Notes: generated from the sequence alone by a model not told the origin. Shown: positions 8,435 through 17,686, numbered from the stretch's first letter. The stretch: DNA of 64,000 bases from Burkholderiales bacterium UBA2459 (GCA_002342365.1 DDPV01000019.1:1-64000); one strand, 5' to 3'. Numbers and translations: made by a program.

Positions 8435-10047
8435 CAGGCCTGCGCAAGCGGATGAAAGAACGCTGCCTGCGAGCGGTTCCACCATTGCGCCCAGGGGCCG
8501 CCCGCCTTCTCGGCGCCGCCTGGCGCAAGCAAGACGCCCGCTTCGAGACTGCGGTGCAACGCAGAAAGCGGCACGATGCTTTCGGCTGACCTGCGGTGCA
8601 TGATGTGATGCGGACGCAACTGACCGGGCTGTTGCAGGCCTGCAGACTGCAAGAGTTCGCGCAAGGCTTCAAGCGTGTTGTGGTGAAACTGATGCACCCG
8701 CTGCGCCTTATCTGGCACAACCAGCGCGCGTTGCCGCAAGGGATCTTGCGTGGCAACGCCGGTGGGGCATCGATCGGTATGACAACTCATCGATTGGATG
8801 CAACCCAAGGCAAACATAAAGCCACGCGCGGCATTACACCAGTCGGCGCCAAGCGCCAGGGTGCGCGCCATATCAAAGGCAGTCACGATCTTGCCCGCGG
8901 CACCGATCCGGATCTGATCGCGCAAGCCCACGGCAACCAAGGTGTTGTGCACCAGCATCAGCCCGTCTTGCATCGGCGTGCCAGCTCGATCCATGAACTC
9001 AGCGGGCGCTGCGCCTGTGCCGCCTTCCTTGCCGTCTACCACAATAAAGTCTGGAACAATGCCGGTTTCCAGCATCGCCTTGACAATCGCAAAAAACTCC
9101 CAGGGATGACCGATTGCAAGTTTGAACCCGGTCGGCTTTCCACCGGATAAATTTCTTATCCGTTCGATAAAATGCATCATTTCAAGCGGCGTTGAAAAGG
9201 CCGAATGCCCAGCCGGCGATTCCACCGTTTTCCAGGGCTCAACGCCCCGAGCTTCGGCGATCTCCGGTGTGACCTTGGGCGCCGGCAACACACCGCCGTG
9301 GCCGGGCTTTGCGCCTTGCGACATCTTGATCTCGATCATTTTCACCTGCGGATCGAGCGCATTTTTCATGAAGCGCTCTTCGCTGAAGGTCCCATCCGGA
9401 TTCCGGGCACCGAAGTAGCCCGAGCCCAACTCCCAAATCAAATCGCCACCGGGTTCGCGGTGGTAGCGCGAGATGGAACCCTCGCCGGTATCATGCGCAA
9501 AACCGCCAAGTTTTGCTCCCTTGTTGAGGGCGAGGATCGCATTGGGCGATAGCGCGCCAAAACTCATCGCTGACACATTGAATAAAGAGAGGCTGTAGGG
9601 CTGCTTGCGCTGAGCACCCACCAGAACGCGAAAGTCGTGGCTTGCGATTTTCGAAGGCGTGATCGAATGATTGATCCACTCATAGCCGTTGGCGTAAACA
9701 TCTGCCTTGCTGCCAAAAGGACGTTTATCGAGCACGCCTTTGGCGCGTTGGTAAACAATGGCGCGTTGATCGCGAGAAAAAGGTACCCGCTCGGTATCGG
9801 ACTCAATGAAGTACTGACGAATCTCCGGGCGAATGGCCTCAAATAAAAATCGGAAGTGACCAATGATCGGGTAGTTGCGCAAGATGGCATGGTGTTCCTG
9901 GGAAACATCGCGCAGGCCCAGCAGCAGCAAGGAGCCAAAGAGCAGCGCGAAAAACCCGTGGATCCAGCCCAGCAACCAGGCTGCCGCCGAGATGAAACAG
10001 AGCAAACCCGCGAGCGCGAGCGCCCAAAACCGCGACAATGAAGCCAT
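8434..10047 (-). CDS. Membrane-anchored FMN-binding glutamate-synthase-like protein
   Basis: The 537-aa protein has two N-terminal hydrophobic segments (about residues 6-25 and 28-46), then a glutamate-synthase-like FMN/Fe-S barrel. Visible hallmarks are FNVSAMSFGALSPNAI, GGFAHDTGEGSIS, MSQGAKPGHGGVLP, DGKEGGTGAAPAEF and IGAAGKIVTAFDMA, and a cysteine cluster C-x5-C-x4-C in GCIQSMSCHTDRCPTGVA, matching the GltB Fe-S ligands. It lacks the amidotransferase and GXGXG domains, so it is not a complete glutamate synthase. GGAGGAGAG directly before the ATG at 10047 fixes the start over the upstream one at 10107. Its stop overlaps purB. The substrate is unknown. Confidence 0.88.
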   Translation of the reverse strand: MASLSRFWALALAGLLCFISAAAWLLGWIHGFFALLFGSLLLLGLRDVSQEHHAILRNYPIIGHFRFLFEAIRPEIRQYFIESDTERVPFSRDQRAIVYQRAKGVLDKRPFGSKADVYANGYEWINHSITPSKIASHDFRVLVGAQRKQPYSLSLFNVSAMSFGALSPNAILALNKGAKLGGFAHDTGEGSISRYHREPGGDLIWELGSGYFGARNPDGTFSEERFMKNALDPQVKMIEIKMSQGAKPGHGGVLPAPKVTPEIAEARGVEPWKTVESPAGHSAFSTPLEMMHFIERIRNLSGGKPTGFKLAIGHPWEFFAIVKAMLETGIVPDFIVVDGKEGGTGAAPAEFMDRAGTPMQDGLMLVHNTLVAVGLRDQIRIGAAGKIVTAFDMARTLALGADWCNAARGFMFALGCIQSMSCHTDRCPTGVATQDPLRQRALVVPDKAQRVHQFHHNTLEALRELLQSAGLQQPGQLRPHHIMHRRSAESIVPLSALHRSLEAGVLLAPGGAEKAGGPWAQWWNRSQAAFFHPLAQA

Positions 10048-10115
10048 CTCTCCTCCGCTGTTGTTCGTGCCGAGCCGCAGTCTGACCCAAAGCGGCTTGG
10101 AACTCAAGGCGTGGC

Positions 10116-11315
10116 CTATCCAGCCTCGATCACCCCGCCCCCCAAACAGGCCTCACCCTGGTAAATCACTGCCGATTGGCCCGGTGTGACTGCCCACTGC
10201 GCCTCTTCAAACCGCACAAGAAGCTCGGATGCCGAGGCGCTCAGGCTCAAAGCGGCTATCGGTGCATCGGCCTGGCGATAGCGGGTTTTCGCCGACAGGG
10301 GCGTCGCCGCGATCGCAGTCGGCGTCTTGGCAGCAGCCTCGGGCGCTTGCCTCACCCAGCTGAGCTGGCCGGCTTTGAGCTGCTCCGACATCAGCCAGGG
10401 GTGATCATGCCCTTGGACCACCCACAAGGTGTTGTTTGCCATATCTTTGCGCGCCACAAACCAGGGTTGATGCAAGGCCTGGGAAGTCGCACCGGGCTCG
10501 CGAACACCACCGATGCCCAGACCTTTGCGCTGACCAAGGGTGTAAAAAGCAAGTCCCTGGTGCCTGCCTACCAAACGTCCCGAAGGCTCCCGAATCGGCC
10601 CCGACTCGCTGGGCACATAGCGTTGTAGAAAGGCTCGAAAGGGCCGTTCGCCGATAAAGCAAATGCCGGTGGAATCTTTTTTGGCAGCATTAGGCAGACC
10701 AAGCGCATGCGCAACAAGCCGGACCTGAGCCTTTTTCAAAGCCCCGAGGGGGAAAAGGCTGCGGGCCAGCTGGTCCTGGCTGAGCCGATGCAAGAAGTAG
10801 CTCTGATCCTTGCCTCGGTCAAGGCCTTTGAGCAGCTGATAAAAACGCCCGCCAGCGGCATCGCTGCTTGCCTCGGTCCTGATGCGGGCGTAGTGGCCTG
10901 TGGCGATCCAGGCGGCACCGAGCCGCATCGCATGATCCAAAAAGGCCTTGAACTTGATTTCGGCGTTGCACAGCACATCCGGATTAGGCGTTCGACCAGC
11001 CTGGTACTCGCGCAAGAACTCGGCAAAGACCCGCTCCTTGTACTCAGCAGCGAAATTGACAGCTTCCAGATCGATGCCCAGCAGGTCAGCCACCGCAGCC
11101 GCATCAAGCCAGTCTTGTCGGCTTGAACAATAGGCATCATCGTCATCGTCTTCCCAGTTCTTCATGAACAAACCAATGACCTGATGTCCCATGGCCTTCA
11201 AGAGCCAGGCTGCCACCGCAGAGTCGACCCCACCCGATAAGCCCACCACAACCGTCGTGTTTGAAGGCATCGCAGGCATTTGCGCCGCCGCCTCTTCAAT
11301 CACCGCCTCAAGCAT
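10116..11315 (-). CDS. mnmA: tRNA-specific 2-thiouridylase MnmA
   Basis: Thiolates U34 of Glu, Gln and Lys tRNAs. The PP-loop GLSGGVDS lies at residues 25-32, followed by GLFMKNWEDDDD and the catalytic cysteine in NPDVLCNAEIKF; the second cysteine is in DSTGICFIGERPF. Length is 399 aa against about 370 usually. Part of the excess is an alanine-rich linker (PEAAAKTPTAIAATPL) before the C-terminal beta-barrel, part an N-terminal extension. The ATG at 11315 lies 5 bp after the glcF stop; an internal ATG at 11270 (MPSNTTVVVG) is an equally good start on homology. Its place at the end of the glycolate operon looks incidental. Confidence 0.95.
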   Translation of the reverse strand: MLEAVIEEAAAQMPAMPSNTTVVVGLSGGVDSAVAAWLLKAMGHQVIGLFMKNWEDDDDDAYCSSRQDWLDAAAVADLLGIDLEAVNFAAEYKERVFAEFLREYQAGRTPNPDVLCNAEIKFKAFLDHAMRLGAAWIATGHYARIRTEASSDAAGGRFYQLLKGLDRGKDQSYFLHRLSQDQLARSLFPLGALKKAQVRLVAHALGLPNAAKKDSTGICFIGERPFRAFLQRYVPSESGPIREPSGRLVGRHQGLAFYTLGQRKGLGIGGVREPGATSQALHQPWFVARKDMANNTLWVVQGHDHPWLMSEQLKAGQLSWVRQAPEAAAKTPTAIAATPLSAKTRYRQADAPIAALSLSASASELLVRFEEAQWAVTPGQSAVIYQGEACLGGGVIEAG

Positions 11316-11320
11316 CGCGC

Positions 11321-12568
11321 TTAGCCCAGCGGCGCAAGCTGGGCGTCAACCCATTCGATCCAGTGTCGAACCGGCAATTCGGTACCCGCTTGCAAATGGC
11401 TGATGCAGCCAATGTTGGCCGACAAAATACTGTCGGGCGCAGCCGCTTGCAAATGCTGCAGTTTGCGATCGCGAAGCGCAAGCGATAAATCGGCCTGCGT
11501 GATCGAGTAAGTCCCCGCCGAGCCGCAACACAAGTGGCTGTCCTGAATAGGAAGGACTTTGACACCAAAGGCTTGCAATAAGGATTCCACCTGACCGCGG
11601 ATTTGCTGGCCATGCTGCAAGGTACAGGGCGGATGAAAGGCAATACTTTGCTGCACAGTCGTCCAGTTGTTTTGTCGGCTGATATAGCCTTGTAACTCGC
11701 CCGTCAGCCAGGCCGAGATGTCCTGCGTTTTGTCGCTCACAAGCCTCGCACGCTCGGCATAAGCAGGGTCATTGCGCAACAAATGACCGTATTCCTTCAC
11801 CATCAGGCTGCAGCCTGAGGCGTTGATCAAAAGCACCTCGGACTGTTCAAGCTGGGGCCACCAGGCGTCGATGTTGCGCCTTGCCTGCATCAGCGCGCCA
11901 GACTCATCAGCAAGGTGGTGGCGGATTGCCCCGCAACAGCCGGCCCCTGTAGCCGCTTCGGCCCGAATGCCCAGCCGATGCAAGACCCGAATGGTTGCCG
12001 CGTCGATACTTGGCATCATGGCCGGCTGAACGCAGCCCACGAGCAGCAGCACCTGCCTGCGATGTTCGGCCAGCTGCAAAGGCGTGGGCAGCAAACCGGG
12101 ACCCCGATAGGCCGGCACTTTGGCGCGCAGTGCCATGGGCAGTACCGAGCGCAAGCGCTGGCCCAAGCGCATCGCCGGGCCAAACAGCCAGCCGCGGGTG
12201 AGCGTTTCGCGCAAGACACCGCGCAAGAGACGTTGCGAAAGCGGACGGCTGACCTGCTGCTCGACCACCTTGCGGCCCACATCGAGTAAATGGCCGTAAT
12301 CCACGCCTGAAGGGCAGGTGCTTTCGCAGTTGCGGCAGCTCAGGCAACGATCGAGATGGGTTTGCGTTGCCCTGCTGGCAGGCTCGCCCTCAAGCACCTG
12401 CTTGATGAGATAAATGCGCCCGCGCGGTCCGTCACGCTCATCACCCAGAAGCTGATAAGTCGGACAGGTGGCGGTGCAAAAGCCGCAATGCACGCATCGA
12501 CGCAAAATCGATTCGGCCAGATCACCGTCCGGTGTTGCCTTCATCCAGCTTGCGAGATGGGTTTCCAT
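11321..12568 (-). CDS. glcF: Glycolate oxidase iron-sulfur subunit GlcF
   Basis: Electron-transfer subunit of membrane-associated glycolate dehydrogenase GlcDEF, which oxidises glycolate to glyoxylate and feeds electrons to quinone. Its 415 aa contain two 4Fe-4S motifs, CVHCGFCTATCP near residue 25 and CLSCRNCESTCP near residue 74, and two C-terminal CCG domains (GAGCCGAIRHH and SHLCCGSAGTYS). AAGG six bases before the ATG supports the start. A small inverted repeat, CTTAAC-c-GTTAAG (12575-12587), sits just upstream. The stop is 5 bp before mnmA. Confidence 0.96.
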   Translation of the reverse strand: METHLASWMKATPDGDLAESILRRCVHCGFCTATCPTYQLLGDERDGPRGRIYLIKQVLEGEPASRATQTHLDRCLSCRNCESTCPSGVDYGHLLDVGRKVVEQQVSRPLSQRLLRGVLRETLTRGWLFGPAMRLGQRLRSVLPMALRAKVPAYRGPGLLPTPLQLAEHRRQVLLLVGCVQPAMMPSIDAATIRVLHRLGIRAEAATGAGCCGAIRHHLADESGALMQARRNIDAWWPQLEQSEVLLINASGCSLMVKEYGHLLRNDPAYAERARLVSDKTQDISAWLTGELQGYISRQNNWTTVQQSIAFHPPCTLQHGQQIRGQVESLLQAFGVKVLPIQDSHLCCGSAGTYSITQADLSLALRDRKLQHLQAAAPDSILSANIGCISHLQAGTELPVRHWIEWVDAQLAPLG

Positions 12569-12644
12569 AGCAGCCTTAACCGTTAAGCAGCGACCGAGCC
12601 TGGTGCCCCCAAGCGGGGTAAGCGAGCGCCGCGCGCGCCTTGCG

Positions 12645-12720
12645 CTCAGCCACGGGCGTCGACCTCAGGCATGGGCGTCGAGCTCAGCCATGGGCGTCAA
12701 CCTCAGGCATGGGCGTCGAG
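12645..12720. repeat. Tandem repeat, 4 x 19 bp, across the 3' end of glcE
   Basis: Four adjacent 19-bp units start at 12645, 12664, 12683 and 12702. On the + strand they read CTCAGCCACGGGCGTCGAC, CTCAGGCATGGGCGTCGAG, CTCAGCCATGGGCGTCAAC and CTCAGGCATGGGCGTCGAG; units 2 and 4 are identical. On the coding (-) strand each unit carries a copy of the last glcE codons (DAHA) and the TGA stop. Only the unit at 12702-12720 is translated. The other three lie in the 134-bp glcE-glcF gap. Confidence 0.93.
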
Positions 12721-13800
12721 CGCCGGCATCAGGCGGCCCGGGTTGAAAATCCCGACTGGATCAAACTCACGTTTGATGCGACGCTGCAAGGCCAGCATCG
12801 CCGGCGCAAGCGGCGTAAAGACCGGGTGTCGCTTGTCGTGACTTCGAAAAAGGCTTGCGTGACCGCCAAGGCCGCGCGCCTGCTCACGCATCGAGGCGTC
12901 GTCGTTTGAGGCAAGCACCCAGCGTAAGGCACCGCCCCACTCGATCACGGTGTCGCCCCAGGCAGGCTGGTGCGCGGTGGCCGAAGGCAGACTCATTCGC
13001 CACAAGGCCTTGGATGACTGCCTGACTGCGCCAAAAAACGCAAGCCGATGTTCTTTTAAATCGTCCCAAAACCGGCTTGCCTGCTCAACCGACAAAAACT
13101 TTGCCTGATCCTGCTGCTGCCAATGCTTTGCCGCCTGAGCGACTGCGGCTTGTGCACCCTCGAGCCGCAAGATCAAATGGCCATCCACCCAGGCGCTCGC
13201 AGTCAGCGGCCAGGGCTCGGCAGCCCAACGGTTCACATGCTCAATCGCGTTGGCAGCGTCCATCGCAAGCCAGATCGTTTCGCTTGCGGCCGGCATCGGC
13301 CAGACCTTGATCGACACATCGACTATCAAACCAAGGGTGCCCAGCGCGCCCACATTCAGCCGCGACAGGTCATAGCCCGCGACATTTTTCATCACCTCGC
13401 CGCCAAAGCGAAGCACCTGCCCCTTGGCGTCCATGAGGCTCAAACCCAGCACAAAGTCGCGTACCGCGCCGCTGCTTGCCCGGCGCGGACCCGAAAGTCC
13501 TGCTGCAACCATGCCGCCGATCGTGGCCTTCGGTCCGAAATGCGGTGGCTCAAAGGCCAGCATTTGGCGGTGTTCAGCAAGCGTTTGCTCGATTTGCGAA
13601 AGCGGCGTACCGGCTTTGGCGGTAATCACAAGCTCGGTTGGCTCATAACGCACAATGCCCTGATGAACGCTCACATCGAGCAATTCCCCACGGGCCGCTT
13701 CGCCGTAAAAATCCTTGCTCCCCGAGCCGCGCAGCCGCAACGGGATTTGATGCTCGGCCGCATCCAAAACCCGCTGACGCAACCACTGCAAGCTTTCCAT
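12703..13800 (-). CDS. glcE: Glycolate oxidase FAD-binding subunit GlcE
   Basis: Second FAD-binding subunit of GlcDEF. It has 365 aa (E. coli GlcE is 350), with the PCMH-type FAD domain in the first half: IPLRLRGSGSKDFYG, FGPKATIGGMVAAGLSGP, GEVMKNVAGYDLSRL and GALGTLGLIVDVSIKV. The C-terminal FDPVGIFNPGRLMP is the shared flavoprotein end. The stop codon lies inside the 19-bp tandem repeat, so the last five residues come from a repeated unit. The start ATG (13798-13800) has no clear ribosome-binding site. glcD ends 58 bp upstream. Confidence 0.95.
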   Translation of the reverse strand: MESLQWLRQRVLDAAEHQIPLRLRGSGSKDFYGEAARGELLDVSVHQGIVRYEPTELVITAKAGTPLSQIEQTLAEHRQMLAFEPPHFGPKATIGGMVAAGLSGPRRASSGAVRDFVLGLSLMDAKGQVLRFGGEVMKNVAGYDLSRLNVGALGTLGLIVDVSIKVWPMPAASETIWLAMDAANAIEHVNRWAAEPWPLTASAWVDGHLILRLEGAQAAVAQAAKHWQQQDQAKFLSVEQASRFWDDLKEHRLAFFGAVRQSSKALWRMSLPSATAHQPAWGDTVIEWGGALRWVLASNDDASMREQARGLGGHASLFRSHDKRHPVFTPLAPAMLALQRRIKREFDPVGIFNPGRLMPALDAHA

Positions 13801-13858
13801 CAGCTTAGCAACCGCGCTTTGTTGCCGTTATTGATCGACAATCGAAACATCATCGCGA

Positions 13859-15457
13859 TCAAAAACGTTCCAACTCAGGGTGAGCAACTTGCCCCCTGTG
13901 AACATGCATTTTGCCGTGCTCGGCACAGCGCGCAAGCGTTGGAATCGCCTTGCCGGGATTGAGTAATCCCTGCGCATCGAAAGCGCGTTTGAGCGCAAAA
14001 AAAGCTGCGCGTTCAGCATCTGAAAACTGCACGCACATCGAGTTGATTTTTTCAACACCCACACCGTGCTCACCGGTGATCGTACCGCCATAATCAACAC
14101 AACGTTCTAAAATATCGGAACCAAAACGCTCTGCGCGCTGCCACTGATCCGGATCGTTGGCATCAAAAAGAATCAGCGGATGCAAATTGCCATCGCCGGC
14201 ATGAAACACGTTCATGCAGCGCAGCGCGTATTTTTCTTCCATCGCGGCGATATCGCGCAGCATGCTGCCAAGATGTTTGCGTGGAATGGTTCCGTCCATG
14301 CAATAGTAATCGGGCGATATTCTCCCGGCTGCCGGAAATGCGTTTTTGCGGCCCGACCAAAACCGCAAACGCTCAGCTTCCGTTTGCGACACCTTCATCG
14401 CCGTGGCACCAGCGGCTTGCAACACCTCCTGCATGCGGGCAACCTCTTCAGCGACTTCTTCAGGCGTGCCATCGGATTCGGCAAGCAGTATCGCTTTGGC
14501 CTTCAAGTCGTAGCCGGCCTGAACAAAGGGTTCGACAGCTTCTGCGGTTTTTTGATCCATCATCTCCAGACCCGCGGGGATGATGCCCTCGGCAATGATC
14601 ATCGCAACCGCTTCACCGGCCTTAATCACATCGTCGAAGGACGCCATCACAACCCGGGCAAGCCGGGGTTTGGGAATCAACCGCACGGTCACTTCGGTCA
14701 CAACCGCCAGCATGCCCTCCGAACCGATCAGCGCTGCCAGCACATCAAGCCCGGGGCTGTCGAGCGCCTCGGAGCCAAATTCCAAAACCTCGCCCTCGAT
14801 ACTGATTGCGCGCACACGCAAAACGTTATGAATCGTAAGACCGTATTTCAGGCAGTGAACACCGCCCGAGTTTTCGGCAATATTGCCGCCGATGGTGCAG
14901 GCAATTTGCGAGGACGGATCAGGAGCGTAGTAAAGCCCGTAGGGTGCTGCCGCCTCGGAGATCGCCAGATTGCGCACGCCGGGCTCAACCCGCGCAAGCC
15001 GTGCATGCGGATCGAGATGAACAATCCGGTTCAAACGCGCCAGCGACAACACAACCCCGGACGCGTGGGGCATTGCACCGCCCGATAAGCCGGTGCCAGC
15101 GCCCCGGGCAACCACCGGAACCTCAAGGCGGTGACAGCAACGCAAAACCTCCATGACTTGCGCCTCATTGAGCGGCATCACAACCACCATCGGCATTTGT
15201 CGAAATGCGCTCAGTCCATCGCACTCAAAAGGGCGCAAATCCTCATCACGCCACAGCACTGCGCCTTCGGGTAGCAAGCGGGCGAGCTCGCGGGCCACCT
15301 GTGCCCTGCGCGCAGGACTTGGCGGCCTGGCGGTGTCGCTTTGCGCGGGCTCAAGCCTGCGCTCGGGCTCAGACCAAGGAGCGGGCTTTGCCGCGCCCAT
15401 GTCAAGGGCTGATGGCTCAGCTTGCTGCGTATCGTCAAGCAGCTCGGATGTTGACAT
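13859..15457 (-). CDS. glcD: Glycolate oxidase FAD-linked subunit GlcD
   Basis: Catalytic FAD subunit of glycolate dehydrogenase, 532 aa against about 499 in E. coli. The extra is an N-terminal proline- and alanine-rich stretch of about 45 residues before RRAQVARELARLLPEGAVL. FAD-domain blocks are ARGAGTGLSGGAMPH, YAPDPSSQIACTIGGNIAEN and LIGSEGMLAVVTEVTV; the FAD-oxidase C domain has NVFHAGDGNLHPLILFD and TGEHGVGVEKIN. It differs from the upstream paralogue by HAGDGNLHP instead of HVGDGNFH. The gene lies 29 bp after that paralogue; order is dld-like, glcD, glcE, glcF, mnmA. No GlcC-type regulator is in the window. Confidence 0.95.
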   Translation of the reverse strand: MSTSELLDDTQQAEPSALDMGAAKPAPWSEPERRLEPAQSDTARPPSPARRAQVARELARLLPEGAVLWRDEDLRPFECDGLSAFRQMPMVVVMPLNEAQVMEVLRCCHRLEVPVVARGAGTGLSGGAMPHASGVVLSLARLNRIVHLDPHARLARVEPGVRNLAISEAAAPYGLYYAPDPSSQIACTIGGNIAENSGGVHCLKYGLTIHNVLRVRAISIEGEVLEFGSEALDSPGLDVLAALIGSEGMLAVVTEVTVRLIPKPRLARVVMASFDDVIKAGEAVAMIIAEGIIPAGLEMMDQKTAEAVEPFVQAGYDLKAKAILLAESDGTPEEVAEEVARMQEVLQAAGATAMKVSQTEAERLRFWSGRKNAFPAAGRISPDYYCMDGTIPRKHLGSMLRDIAAMEEKYALRCMNVFHAGDGNLHPLILFDANDPDQWQRAERFGSDILERCVDYGGTITGEHGVGVEKINSMCVQFSDAERAAFFALKRAFDAQGLLNPGKAIPTLARCAEHGKMHVHRGQVAHPELERF

Positions 15458-15486
15458 TCAGCGATCCAGTCCGCGGCAGTGGCTCA

Positions 15487-16899
15487 TCACAGCCGGAAAA
15501 TCTTTCCAGGATTAAGAATATTGAACGGATCCATGGAGCGTTTGATCGCTCGCATGATCGCCATCGCATCATCGCCTGCTTCATGTTCCAGATAATCAAT
15601 TTTATGCAGTCCGATTCCGTGCTCACCGGTACAGGTGCCTTCCATCGATTGCGCAAGTTTTACGATCTCATCGTTTAAACGTTCTGATTCTTCGATCTCA
15701 GACGGGTTATTCGGATCGATGAGAATGGCGCAATGGAAATTGCCGTCTCCGACATGACCAAGAATCCCAACCGGCATGCTTGAGCGATCCAGGATAGCCC
15801 GCGCACCGGTGATCGAATCAGCAAGCCTTGAAATCGGCACACAGGTATCGGTCGACAAGCCCTTGCTGCCCGGGCGCGATTGCAGCAACGCAAAATAGGC
15901 ATGATGCCTTGCATTCCATAAACGAGAACGATCCTCGGGCCTTGTGGCCCACTCAAAATCTTCACCGCCCAAATCGTGCGCAATTTGCTGCACCAATTCG
16001 GCCTGCTCCTTGACAGAGGAGTCGGTACCGTGGAATTCAAAAAACAAGGTATGCGCTTGCCGCAATTCGGTGTGCGAATACGCATTAATCGCCTTGATGG
16101 TGTAAGGACACAAATACTCGCTGCGTGCAACCGGCACACCCATTTGAATGGTTTGGATCACCGTATTGACTGCTGCATCAAGCGAGGGGAAATTGACCAC
16201 CGCTGCGCTCATCGCTTCGGGTACCGGATAAAGCTTTACCGTGACTTCGGTGATCACACCAAGCGTGCCTTCTGAGCCGACAAAAAGGCGCGTTAAATCG
16301 TAACCGGCCGATGACTTTCTGGCGCGATGAAAGGGCTTGATTACCTTGCCTTCGGCCGTGACCACCGTAAGTCCCAACACATTTTCACGCATGGTGCCGT
16401 AGCGCACCGCGTTGGTTCCCGAGGCCCTTGTTGCGGCCATGCCGCCAAGCGAGGCATCTGCACCCGGGTCAATCGGAAAAAACAAACCGGTTGACTTCAA
16501 AGCCTCGTTCAACTGCTTGCGGGTGACACCAGCTTGCACCGTCGCGGTCAAATCCTCAGTATGAATTGCAACGATCTGATTCATCCCCGACAAATCAAGG
16601 CTTACCCCGCCTTGCACAGCGAGCAAATGTCCTTCCAGGGACGATCCTGCGCCATAAGGAATCAGCGGTGTTTGATGCGCGGCGCACAGCTTGACCACAG
16701 CCACCACCTCATCGGTACTTTGCGCAAAAACCACCGCGTCAGGCGCTGTCGTGGGAAAGGGCGACTCATCCTTGCCGTGGTGATCGCGCACCGATTGCGC
16801 GGTCGAAAACCGCTCGGCAAATTGCTGCTTGAGGGCCTCGGCAAGCGCTTGGGGTAGCGGACGGCGGATCGCATCAAGTACCGCATAGGGCGAATTCAT
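15487..16899 (-). CDS. FAD-linked oxidase, D-lactate dehydrogenase-like (GlcD/DLD family)
   Basis: The 470-aa flavoprotein has an N-terminal FAD_binding_4 domain (LIPYGAGSSLEGH, IDPGADASLGGMAATRASGTNA, RKSSAGYDLTRLFVGSEG) and a C-terminal FAD-oxidase domain (GHVGDGNFHCAILID, TGEHGIGLHKIDYL, NPGKIFRL). It resembles D-lactate or D-2-hydroxyacid dehydrogenases (cytochrome type) more than GlcD. AGGAGA six bases before the ATG at 16899 fixes the start; the longer frame to 16938 is rejected. It is the first gene of the apparent glycolate operon, so D-lactate and glycolate oxidation may be co-expressed. Exact substrate is not deducible. Confidence 0.88.
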   Translation of the reverse strand: MNSPYAVLDAIRRPLPQALAEALKQQFAERFSTAQSVRDHHGKDESPFPTTAPDAVVFAQSTDEVVAVVKLCAAHQTPLIPYGAGSSLEGHLLAVQGGVSLDLSGMNQIVAIHTEDLTATVQAGVTRKQLNEALKSTGLFFPIDPGADASLGGMAATRASGTNAVRYGTMRENVLGLTVVTAEGKVIKPFHRARKSSAGYDLTRLFVGSEGTLGVITEVTVKLYPVPEAMSAAVVNFPSLDAAVNTVIQTIQMGVPVARSEYLCPYTIKAINAYSHTELRQAHTLFFEFHGTDSSVKEQAELVQQIAHDLGGEDFEWATRPEDRSRLWNARHHAYFALLQSRPGSKGLSTDTCVPISRLADSITGARAILDRSSMPVGILGHVGDGNFHCAILIDPNNPSEIEESERLNDEIVKLAQSMEGTCTGEHGIGLHKIDYLEHEAGDDAMAIMRAIKRSMDPFNILNPGKIFRL

Positions 16900-17080
16900 G
16901 GGCTGTCTCCTCTTCGCTTGGAGCGCGCAGTATCCCATGACTGCAGCGCGTTACCAAGGATGCCGGCCTCGCGCACAGGGCGACAGAAGCCGCAACCGCG
17001 TCTGCACTTACGCTGCCTGCTCGAGCCTGCGCTTACACTGCAGGCTTTGTATTGATTTCTGATCAAGGATACATAAGCAC

Positions 17081-17686
17081 ATGGGTCAAAGACTGAGCGC
17101 TATTGCCACCCGCACCGGCGACGATGGCAGCACCGGCTTGGGGGACGGCAGCCGGACCTCCAAAGACAGCCAACGGGTGCATGCCATGGGCGAGGTTGAT
17201 GAGCTGAACTCGGCGCTCGGCCTGCTGCGTGCGCAGCTAGGCCAAACGCTGGCCGATCGCCCGCACGAACTGCTTGCCGGGGTCGACGCCTTGCTGCATG
17301 AGATCCAGCATGACTTATTCGATTTGGGCGGTGAGCTTTGCATCCCGGGCTATGAGCATTTGCAAGATCACCAGCTGCTGCGACTAGACGAGGCGCTGCT
17401 CCTGCATAACAGCAGCCTTCAAAGGCTTGCCGAATTCATCTTGCCGGGCGGTTCGGTGCTCGCTGCGCAAAGCCATGTTTGCCGCACCGTCTGTCGGCGG
17501 GCCGAACGCGCGGTCGTGGCACTTGCCAAGCAGGAATCGATCCGCCTGCTCGCGCAGCAATACCTGAACCGACTCTCTGACCTGTTGTTTGTGCTTGCGC
17601 GGGTGTTGAATCGTGAAGCGGGCGGGCTTGATGTGCTGTGGGACAGAAAGCGCGAGACCACGCCTTCCCCCTCGGCGCTAGACTGA
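17081..17686 (+). CDS. PduO-type ATP:cob(I)alamin adenosyltransferase
   Basis: Converts cob(I)alamin to adenosylcobalamin. The 201 aa carry the ATP-binding N-terminal motif TRTGDDGSTGLGDGSR (residues 10-25) and VDELNSALGLLRA, plus the C-terminal RRAERAV and YLNRLSDLLFVLARVLNRE helices that define the PduO/MMAB type. The ATG at 17081 follows AAGGATACATAAGCAC, with a rather long spacing from the AAGGA. The gene is divergent from the D-lactate-dehydrogenase-like gene and convergent with aroG, which it overlaps by 9 bp. It implies use of a B12-dependent enzyme elsewhere in the genome. Confidence 0.94.
   Translation: MGQRLSAIATRTGDDGSTGLGDGSRTSKDSQRVHAMGEVDELNSALGLLRAQLGQTLADRPHELLAGVDALLHEIQHDLFDLGGELCIPGYEHLQDHQLLRLDEALLLHNSSLQRLAEFILPGGSVLAAQSHVCRTVCRRAERAVVALAKQESIRLLAQQYLNRLSDLLFVLARVLNREAGGLDVLWDRKRETTPSPSALD

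Noticed and set aside
10300..10350. Possible tandem repeat encoding the alanine-rich linker of MnmA
   Set aside because: Segments GACAGGGGCGTCGCC and CAGTCGGCGTCTTGG share composition but not enough positions to call a repeat, unlike the other arrays.
13123..15088. Two + strand open frames of about 280-300 aa opposite glcE and glcD
   Set aside because: Antisense to well-conserved flavoprotein genes with intact motifs; His/Arg/Gln-rich translations typical of reversed GC-biased codons.
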